In this document: one piece after another, positions 56,158 to 64,000 of the stretch
Position numbering within the stretch: position 1 is the stretch's first letter
Layout: each line of letters begins with the position of its first letter
Source of the DNA: Triglochin maritima
Lineage: Eukaryota > Streptophyta > Magnoliopsida > Alismatales > Juncaginaceae
Direction of reading: 5' to 3'
Length of the DNA stretch: 64,000 nucleotides
NCBI GenBank assembly: GCA_963682175.1
Contig: OY821771.1
Location: 37,468,201-37,532,200, forward strand
Made by a program: the position numbers and the translations under genes
The notes under the pieces: model-generated
What the model was told of the DNA's origin: nothing
Databases searched by the model: none
What the model saw: only the letters and a program-made list of their open reading frames with translations

Positions 56158-57237
56158 AATTTTTTTCCTTGAATCTAATCCATATTTTCCCAGATTCTAC
56201 TGAGGATCGGAAACGATGGTGCTAAATGACTATTCATAAGCACTTGAATTAAATAGAAGCAGACTGATGGTGGAGACTGGAAAGGGATTTGCTTATGAAC
56301 AATGTTGATGTAGATTAAATCATGAAACGATGTAAGGAATAATGGGATAATGTGGGGATCATCGCGAAATGCATTTGCATAATAAGAATTAAATGTTCAG
56401 AAGAAGAAACCATTCGAAGTTTCAAACGTGACCACTGTATACATCCGTAGTAGCTCTCCAACTTACATGCTGACCTTTGCCCTACAATCCAACTTTTTCT
56501 TCTAGTCTTCTGCGTTGTTGCTTTCTCTCTCATAAGCTATTTCTTCTTTTTTGGCTTCACGATGGTTGAGTATTGAAATCTGATTATCTAATCCGTCATA
56601 ATCATCTATCTTTTTACTTTTTTTCTTCCTCTCGTCAAATTTCCTAGCACTCGGTTTCTTTCCATCCTATGTCAATCTTTTCTTGGTGTTCAATTAATGT
56701 TGTGCACGAGGCGGGTTAGCCCACCAACCTAAATCTACCTCAAAGGTGATTTGGAAACTCTAAATCTACATTAGCTTAAGGTAAAATTCAAGCATGCAAC
56801 ACCCCTTTTGTTGGATTATTACACTTACTGCAAATTGGCAACTGTTTCAACGTTGATAAGTATCTCACTTCTAACATAATGTCTGTCAATCTCCAAACAT
56901 TCCAGAACACCGAAATCCTACAAAAAAACATTAAAGTCAAATCAATGTACTTGTGTTATTTTTTTGTTTACTAACTTTTTTTCACTTCAGTTTTTTTCAA
57001 TACAACCACAATTCCAATAACAACTCAACGAAATGATACAATGTCAGGTATAAATAGGTACCAGAGTATAAACGGTGATACCTTACTCCCATCTACAACC
57101 ACACACCAACTAATTGTGGCATAACATTTACAAACCCTTCCTGAATGCCAAAGCACACAAAGCAACTTGTGAATATCACTGTGAAGCACTAAAATAATGT
57201 ACACTCGATGTGGGACATATATTAGCATCACCTTCCT
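56158..57237. other. Intergenic DNA; receptor-kinase 3' flank at right
   Basis: No coding feature. The part next to 57237 is the original 3' UTR of the receptor kinase (minus strand), now separated from the gene by G2. Confidence 0.45.
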
Positions 57238-57281
57238 TCCTCGATTCCCAACATTGTCTGTGTGGTCGATGAAGGTGTAGA
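57238..57281 (-). pseudogene. Displaced last codons of the receptor kinase
   Basis: The minus strand from 57281 reads (TCTAC)ACCTTCATCGACC... and, joined to the exon at 62702, translates DAS-T-PSSTTQTMLGIEEGR then TGA at 57240-57238. The ending MLGIEEGR fits the usual C-terminus of LRR VIII-2 type kinases. G2 inserted between the two halves, duplicating TCTAC (GTAGA on plus). Confidence 0.8.
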
Positions 57282-57818
57282 TGATACGTACAGAATCGGC
57301 GCCGGCAGAGGTTGAGGTCAAACGACCTCGGCGGCGAGTGTAATGAGCCGTTGTGGGCGTAGGAGGGAAGATCAAGTCCCTGGGAAGGAGGAAGGAGAGG
57401 TAATTGCGAGTTTCGAGCACTCGTCGAGCTCCAATTTCACAACTCTAGAATTTTCACACAAAAACCAACCAACCCAAATTGGGTTGTTGCAATCTATTTA
57501 TAGTTGAGTTGAATACAGAGGAAAGTTCGTTACAACCCAGTGTCTGCCACGTCAATTTCGACTCTAACAAACTCAACAGAAAACACCTAAAACTAAGCCT
57601 CCGTTGGGGGAGACGATGAACAGTGCTAACGACCTCTCCCCCAGACCGTTGGCTTCTCCTCTCAACCGTTCGATCTGAGAAACCCCAGATCAAGTCTTGT
57701 TCGTTCGATGGCTTTAAGTCATACGCTTTCGACCGTCCGATACCCTGGACCCGAAGAAGAGAACCCGACTAACGTACCCGACCCGATAAATGGTCGGTTA
57801 ATTCAGTTGTGGCTATCA
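57282..57818 (-). repeat. G2 3' LTR (537 bp)
   Basis: It is the left copy on the plus strand and lacks CTTACG present in the other LTR (after ACAACCCAG). On the minus strand a TATA-like ctataaatag lies near fwd 57493-57502. In the insertion context, transcription of the receptor kinase reads into the other LTR, not this one. Confidence 0.9.
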
Positions 57819-57835
57819 ATTCTTCCCCCCTTAGG
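57819..57835 (-). other. G2 polypurine tract
   Basis: The minus strand reads CCTAAGGGGGGAAGAAT immediately before the LTR start TGATAGCC. Confidence 0.85.
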
Positions 57836-60156
57836 AATAACCTTGTCCTCAAGGTTAGCAGTTGGGAATCGGGCTCGAATTTCGTCGGAATCTTCCCAGG
57901 TGGCATCCTCCTGGGGTTCCCCCATCCACTGCACTAACCACTGCACCCCAGCCCGATCTCCTTTCTGGAAAATTCTATCCCCAGCACAACCACAGGGTTG
58001 TTAGTGTTCTCTTCCACAGAGGGTAGTTGGTGTTACTGCATTAACACCCCTCCATGTTTCTTCTTAAGGAGAGACACATGGAACACGTCATGAATCTTAG
58101 ATCCTGGGGGAAGGGAGAGCTTATAAGCAACAGCTCCAATGCGTTTTTCCACTTGATAGGGACCATAGTATCTTATTCCCAACTTTTGAGAGGTTTTGTT
58201 CTTGAGAGTCTTCTGTCTATAGGGTTGCAACTTCAGAAACACCCAATCACCCACCTTGTATTCCTTCTCCCTTCTCTTTTTATCTGCCTGGACCTTCATT
58301 CGGTTTTGGGCCTGGTTAAGATTCTGCTTGAGCACTTGAATCACTTCCTCCCTAGACTTAAGTTGTTGGTCAACTTCTGCTACTTTGGTAGTGCCTGGAA
58401 TGTAGGAGATAATAGTGGGTGGAGGCTTACCATATAGAGCCTCATAGGGTGTCATTCGGATGGAGGAATGGGGGGTGGTGTTGTACCAGTACTCAGCCCA
58501 AGCAATCCATTCCTTCCACCTACCCTGCTGATGATGACAGAAACACCTCAAGTATGTCTCAACACATTTGTTTATTACCTCAGTTTGCCCATCTGTCTGT
58601 GGATGGTAGGCTGAGCTCATCTTGAGCTTAGTTCCCTGCAGTTTAAACACTTCCTTCCAAAAGGAACTAGTGAATCCCAATTTTGGGTCCCTATCACTAA
58701 CAATGCTCTTAGGAATCCCATGTAGCTTAATCACTCCCTCCATGAACTTGTTTGCAACTTGAACAGCATTGTATGGATGCTTAAGAGGAATGAAATGCGA
58801 GTACTTACTAAGTCTGTCCACTACCACCATGATGCAAGAAAAGCCTTGGGAGTTTGGGAGCCCTTCTATGAAGTCCATAGATACATCAGTCCAAACCTCC
58901 TCAGGAATGGGGAGGGGTTGTAGTAGCCCAGCTGGTGATAATGTCTCACATTTACACTGTTGACACACATCACAAGATTTGATGAACTCCTTTACTTCAT
59001 GAGACATACCCTTCCATGAGAAATTGAGCTTCACCCTGTGGAGGGTTTTGTCAAAGCTATCATGTCCAGCAGATGAGGTAGAGTGGAGTTCCTGCATCAC
59101 TCTTTTGCTGAGCTCAGTGCCTCTAATCAACCTAATTCTACCTTTGTGGAACAACATCCCCTCCTTCCATTGGTACTTGTTTTGGTTGAGTTGTCCCTGG
59201 TCCCATCTCTCCTTCAACTTAACATATTCAGCATTCTCCTGATAAGTTGTTCTGATTTCATCCAGCCAGGAGGTGATTAAAAGAGAAATTGCCAGCACAC
59301 TCGATTCCTCAACACCTAGGGAAGAATCCTCCATTACCCTAGAGAGTGCATCTGCTGCAAGATTATGATGTCCTGATCTATATTCAATCGTGAAGTCATA
59401 TCCCATGAGTTTAGCAAGCCACCTATGTTGGGTTGTGGTGTGAATTTTTTGATTTCTTAGATGCTGTAAACTCTGATGATCAGTCCTGAGTATGAAGGGT
59501 TTATACATGAGATAGGGTTTCCACTTCTGAATTGCAAACAAGGCTGCTTCCATCTCCTTCTCATATATACTCATCCCCACCTGCCTCCCTTTGAATGCCT
59601 TGCTCACACAGGCTACGAGCTTCCCTTGCTGCATTAGGACTGCCCCCATTCCTATTCCACTCGCATCACATTCAACAATAAAGGGTTGTGAGAAATCAGG
59701 TAATGCAAGGACAGAAGCTGACACCATGGCTTCTTTCAAGGCATGGAAAGCCTTCTCAGCTGCCTCATTCCACTGGAAGTTATTCTTCTTGAGCAACTGG
59801 GTGAGGGGTCCAACTATCACTCCATAACTCTTGACAAACTTTCTATAATATCCAGTTAAACCAAGAAATCCCCTTAAAGCCTTCAGAGTGTGGGGTCTGG
59901 GCCACTTTATCATGTGCTCAATTTTTTTGGTATCCATGGCAACTACTTCCTCCTTCACCACATGCCCCAAGTATTCAACTTGGGGGACCGCAAACTCACA
60001 CTTAGGCAACTTAAGGTGAAACTGGTGATGTTGTAGCACTTCAAAAACTTTTTTAAGATGCTGAACATGCTGCAACAGACTTGAACTACAGACCAAGATA
60101 TCATCAAAAAACACTAAAACAAAGTGCCTTAAATAGGGTCTGAATATCTCATTCAT
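57836..60156 (-). pseudogene. G2 pol: RT (part), RNase H, integrase, chromodomain
   Basis: The open frame 60156-58033 contains RT FFDDILVCSS (active-site Asp pair present), GFLGLTGYYRKFVKSYG, RNase H FIVECDASGIGMGAVL, LRTDHQSLQHLR and HNLAADALSRV. Integrase: CDVCQQCK finger, VSMDFIEGLPNSQGFSC, IVSDRDPKLGFTSSFW and YHPQTDGQTEVIN with D, D and E present. The C-terminus reaches YGPYQVEKRIG and KIHDVFHVSLLK. A frameshift near 58035 separates the chromodomain (QWLVQWMGEPQEDATWED, about 57960-57850). The frame is also cut off from upstream RT by a one-base loss near 60160. Not functional as read, but only lightly damaged. Confidence 0.88.
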
Positions 60157-62130
60157 GAGGCTTTGGAAGTGGAGGGGGCATTAGTCAAGCCAAAGGGCAT
60201 CACTACAAACTCATAATGCCCTTCATGTGTCTTGAAGGCAGTTTTGCAAATGTCACTCTCCACCATCCTCACTTGGTGGTAACCAGCCCTCAAGTCAAGT
60301 TTTGCAAAAACAGTAGATTCGTGGAGTTCATCTAATAAGTCATCCACTATTGGGATGGGGTATTTGTTCTTTATGGTGGGTGGCATGGTTTAAAACTCTG
60401 TAATCCACACACATTCTCCATGACCCATCGGGCTTCTTTACTAACAATACCGATGATGAATATGGGTTATTATTGGGTCTTATGAACCCAGTCTCAAGTG
60501 CTTCCTTTATGATCCCTTCAATTACACTCTTTTGATAAGGGGGATATCTATAAGGGGCTAAGGAAACAGGAGAAGTACCTTCCTTGAGTGGAATACCATG
60601 ATCACAAGGTCTAGGAGGAGGAAGGTGTTGGGGTGCCACAAACAAGTGGAGGTGTTGCTGAAGTAGTTGCTGCAATTCTGGAGGTGAATTAGCAGATATC
60701 TCTCCTTGTATCTTCTGAACCTCACTTGATGCTCCTTCAACTGATCGGGAGTTGAGCAAGTATACTTGCTTGGCTTGTCTTAAGTGTCTTTCCAGCTATG
60801 GAGGATCCATTTGAGGGATGGTCCTTCCCTTCAGATTCCACCACCTGCCCTGGTGCTCGAATCTCATGGTGAGTTGAGTGAAGTTCCAGCTAATTGTTCC
60901 CCATTGCTTCATTAAGTCCACCCCAATGACTGCATCACAACCCCCAAGGGCATCACATGAAAATCCCAAGTAAAAATCAGTTTTTGGAGCACCACAGTTA
61001 CAGCAGAACACCACCCTTCACAACTGATTTTATCCCCACTAGCGACAGTCACCGCTCTGACTTTGGATATGTCACACTCCAAGCCAGCTAACTTAACCAC
61101 CCTTGGATCCAAAAAGCAATGAGTGCTGCCGGTGTCCATGAGGAAGAATATCCCCTTGCTTCTGATTTGTCCTGCAACCACCATGGTTGGTCCCATACTA
61201 GAACCACTAATAGCCTTAAGTGAAATTTCAAGATCAGGATTTTCACTCTCCAAGGTGGCTACTGGGGGCTCTTCCTCATCCTCATTCTCATCACTTCTGC
61301 TCAAGCTAATAAGGAATGTCTTACTAGGGTCACACACATGATTCCTGGACCATTTTTCATCACATTTATAACATAGTCCCTTCGCTCTTCTCCTCAATCT
61401 TTCTTTCTCAACCTCACTTGGAGTGAGTGAAACCACCCTAGGGGGTCTAGGTAGAGTTGCTGGCTTGTTCTTGGGTAGTTCATGGAGGAATTGGGCCCCC
61501 CTACCCTTCCTAACAGCTAACTTACTCTCACTGTCGAAGAGTCTGGCAACCCTCACAATCTCTTTGATGCATCTCGGCTCTCTCATCCTAACTTTCCTCT
61601 CAAGATCACTTCTTAACACCCCCCCCCACAAAATGACTTAATAAGTGTTTTTCAGGGAGGTCGTCCTCCAGAGACCCGTCTGAGTATGGTGTTTTAGAAG
61701 TGCAAGAGGATCCTCACCTTGGAGTCCAAAACATCCATCCAAGGCTTCCACCAGCTGACCCCACTCTACTATTTTGGTGTTGCGATTAGCCCAACGGAAC
61801 CACTTCAGAGCCTTTCCCTCTAAGTAAAAACCAGCAAGACGCACCTTCTGGTGCTCCGGCGTCCGGTGCACATCAAAGTACTCCTCCAATTTGAAGATCC
61901 AATCTTGAGGTTCCTCCTCCCCAGAGTACGAGGGAAACTGAAGGTTTACGGGCTTAACCTGGAGCGTCCAGGAGTCAGGATGCGGAGGGCGACCACTACG
62001 ACGGTCCCCTTCCTCAGGAGATTTAGATCTCCTGCCGGCCTCCATCTGATCGATCCGTCGGTTGATAGCTCCGAGTTCCTCCTTCAGCAAACTCCGGAAT
62101 AACTCATACTGGTCTTCTTCTCCTTCCATG
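60153..62130 (-). pseudogene. G2 gag, protease and N-terminal RT relic
   Basis: Gag begins near 62130 (MEGEEDQYELFRSLLKEE) and shows FPSYSGEEEPQDWIFKLEEY, ALKWFRW and LVEALDGCFGLQGEDPLALL. Frameshifts occur near 61680 and in a G run at about 61621-61630, after which gag resumes (LRSDLERKVRMREPRCIKE). The zinc knuckle CYKCDEKWSRNHVC is intact. Protease: FFLMDTGSTHCFLDPRV with DTG intact. A G-run slip near 60955 and a TAG near 60797 follow. [16 protein letters not shown], a frame change near 60380, then [14 protein letters not shown] and [10 protein letters not shown], ending at the slip near 60160. Confidence 0.88.
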
Positions 62131-62141
62131 CTCGCCGGCGG

Positions 62142-62154
62142 TGGCTCTGATACC
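62142..62154 (-). other. G2 primer binding site (initiator-Met tRNA)
   Basis: The minus strand reads TGGTATCAGAGCC a few bases inside the right LTR, matching the G1 PBS. Confidence 0.9.
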
Positions 62155-62158
62155 AAAT

Positions 62159-62701
62159 TGATACGTACAGAATCGGCGCCGACGAAGGTTGAGGTCGAAC
62201 GACCTCGGCGACGAGTGTAATGAGCCGTTGTGGGCGTAGGAGCGAAGATCAAGTCCCTGGGAAGGAGGAAGGAGAGGTAATTGTGAGTTTCGAGCACTCA
62301 TCGAGCTCCAATTTCACAACTCTAGAATTTTCACACAAAAACCAACCAACCCAAATTGGGTTGTTGCAATCTATTTATAGTTGAGTTGAATACAGAGGAA
62401 AGTTCGTTACAACCCAGCTTACGTGTCTGCCACGTCAATTTCGACTCTAACAAACTCAACAGAAAACACCTAAAACTAAGCCTCCGTCGGGGGAGACGAT
62501 GAACAGTGCTAACGACCTCTCCCCCAGACCGTTGGCTTCTCCTCTCAGTTGTTCGATCTGAGAAACCCCAGATCAAGTCATATTCGTTCGATGACTTTAA
62601 GTCATACGCTTTCGACCGTCCGATACCCTGGACCCGAAGAAGAGAACCCGACTAACGTACCCGACCCGATAAATGGTCAGTTAATTCAGTTGTGGCTATC
62701 A
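62159..62701 (-). repeat. G2 5' LTR (543 bp)
   Basis: It is the right copy on the plus strand and supplies the new stop codon of the interrupted receptor kinase (see 62686-64000). Confidence 0.9.
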
Positions 62702-64000
62702 GTAGAAGCATCCACAGAGGATTTGCCATTGGTTCCAGATGACTCAGCCGGTGTATAACTGCCGGTCGGTAGGCTAGTGCTTACCTCAGTGTAACGCCAA
62801 TCCATCAAGTAGCTGGGTTTTGTCAGAACATCAGGGGCCTCCATGTCGCCAACCAACATAGCCACCACCCTTGACATCGGTGGGCGTCGTACTGGTGATG
62901 CCTGAGTGCATAGAAAGGCCACATTGATTACTCTCATGGCTTCTTCTTGGTCGTAAGACATCAGTTTCGGGTCCATAATTTCCAAATCACTCTTAGCCTC
63001 ATGCAGTCGCCAAGCCTGAACCACCCAAAGAAAGATGGTTAGTGACCAAAACAACAACAGCAGCAGCAACAACAACACTAATAATGTTAACTCATTGCAA
63101 ATTAGTAATTTGGAATTGAAAGATGATCAACTTGTGTTGCATCTAAAGGGCAATATGTAAACATCATGTTAGTGATTACTGATGATCTGTGTGGAGTATT
63201 TGACCTGATTAGTTCTTTATGAGAATGATGAATCACCTCACCCATTGGAATGAGGGTATGAGTTATGGTAAAGAAGAATCTGATTATAGCTCGAAAGCAC
63301 TATTTTGCAAATGTTTGCCGATGAGTTATGAGTATGATGACTCACAAAAGGAACACCTTTAATTCACTACATAGGCTACCTCCAATGCAAATGAAATTGA
63401 AAAGGAAAAGTAAATATATTTATTGTGTAAAATTTACCATGCAATTTTTAGATTTTCAACATTTTATAGCTCAATCAACTTAAGATTATTACCCACTTGT
63501 TTGACCAGCAGTGTATCATCCCAAATGTGACGACCAACAAAAATATTAACATGAAACTGAATGAGGGTGATGGGGGAAATTATGTCTGGAGATCAAAATC
63601 TAGACACTCATGCAAATATTATATTCAATGCTTATTCATAGGAAAATAAATGAAAGGAGCAAGATGGAAATGGGAGAGAAATGATCCGAATACCCATTCA
63701 AGAAGGTACATCTTCTCTTGTCCTAAACTTGGATCTGTATTCTTTCTTCCACTCACAATCTCCATAGCAACAACTCCAAAACCAAACACATCAGCCTTCT
63801 CCGTAAGCTGGCCTCTCATGGCATATTCTGGAGCTAAATAACCACTGAAAGTAAAGTAAAAGAAACTCTTTTAGTTAACATGTTAAATCATAGAAGTATA
63901 GTTGAGCATCCAGCAACAAGACATCTTGAAAATGCTGATTAGGTCATTGAATCCTTACATTGTTCCAGCAACCCCAGTAGTGACGTGCGTTTTAGTTTCA
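62686..64000 (-). CDS. Receptor-like Ser/Thr kinase (LRR VIII-2 type), 3' exons, disrupted tail
   Basis: Three minus-strand exons of a kinase domain whose 5' part lies beyond 64000. Exon at >=64000-63959: [10 protein letters not shown]; exon 63844-63694: [43 protein letters not shown] (activation segment end and subdomains VIII-IX); exon 63015-62702: [49 protein letters not shown] (subdomain XI), [12 protein letters not shown] and a Ser/Thr-rich tail. All junctions are GT/AG and in phase. Motif text fits the malectin-LRR RLK group (At1g56140-like), membrane receptors of unknown ligand. G2 sits in the last exon: the frame now ends DASTDSHN with TGA supplied by the LTR at 62686, replacing the original 15-residue end found at 57281-57238. 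The kinase fold is untouched, so the protein may still work; its 3' UTR and polyA site are replaced. Confidence 0.88.

Larger units (their letters stand above)
57282..62701 (-). mobile_element. Ty3/Gypsy chromovirus G2, full length, TSD GTAGA
   Basis: 5420 bp, bounded by perfect GTAGA duplications (57277-57281 and 62702-62706). LTRs at 57282-57818 and 62159-62701 both read TGATACGTACAGAATC...GTGGCTATCA. PBS and PPT sit in the expected places for a minus-strand element. By eye the LTRs differ at roughly 15-17 bases plus one 6-bp gap in about 540 bp (about 3%), so the insertion is fairly recent. Gag and the protease/RT region have frameshifts and a stop, but RT-RNase H-integrase is one open frame of 707 codons. 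Close relative of G1. Confidence 0.95.

Overview
This is a plant nuclear genome window, most likely from a eudicot. The evidence is split genes with GT/AG introns, a plant-type HPPD, a plastid-type acetylornithine aminotransferase, an LRR-type receptor kinase, and a dense load of LTR retrotransposons, Mutator-like elements (MULEs) and hAT elements. No species can be named from the sequence alone.

Genes that look functional are few. HPPD (minus, 26211-28967, 3 exons) makes homogentisate for plastoquinone and tocopherol. A TPR protein lies at 34620-37205 (minus, 3 exons). Acetylornithine aminotransferase lies at 52459-55184 (plus, 3 exons, arginine/ornithine synthesis). The 3' exons of a receptor-like kinase run off the right edge (minus, about 62686-64000); their last codons were cut off by a chromovirus insertion. 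A 57-codon ORF at 2994-3167 predicts a small secreted four-cysteine peptide, and a two-exon gene or gene fragment of unknown function lies at 3767-4359.

Mobile DNA by region: 1-1.1 kb, an LTR end (family F1) followed by a minisatellite. 4.8-8.1 kb, local tandem repeats. 10.4-11.8 kb, an F1 LTR. 15.6-17.1 kb, the 3' end of a minus-strand Copia element (LTR family F3) cut off against a Ty3/Gypsy chromovirus (G1, 17.1-24.9 kb). G1 itself carries a solo F2 LTR with a perfect 5-bp target-site duplication (TSD) and a second inserted LTR-like segment. 29.2-32.4 kb, a MULE with a plant-mobile-domain gene facing a FAR1-type transposase. 37.6-38.6 kb, a hAT element with an 8-bp TSD carrying a host exon. 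41.2-46.5 kb, LTRs of F3, F1 and F2, the F1 copy against a beta-1,3-glucanase relic. 46.6-50.0 kb, two oppositely oriented Tekay-like LTRs around a gag relic. 50.7-52.3 kb, a second, internally deleted MULE. 55.5-56.2 kb, a foldback element with a 9-bp TSD. 57.3-62.7 kb, a full-length chromovirus G2 with TSD GTAGA.

The most unusual signal is an array of the perfect palindrome CGGTCGACCG (relaxed form CGGTNNACCG). It recurs in the presumed U3, upstream of a TATA box, in seven LTR copies that fall into three families which otherwise look unrelated. Sites come in pairs about 19-24 bp apart, close to two helical turns. This looks like a shared homotypic cis-regulatory array. A second pattern is that both MULE copies end about 180-210 bp upstream of the start codons of housekeeping genes (HPPD and AcOAT), and both carry the same in-frame TGA at a conserved Trp position of the transposase.
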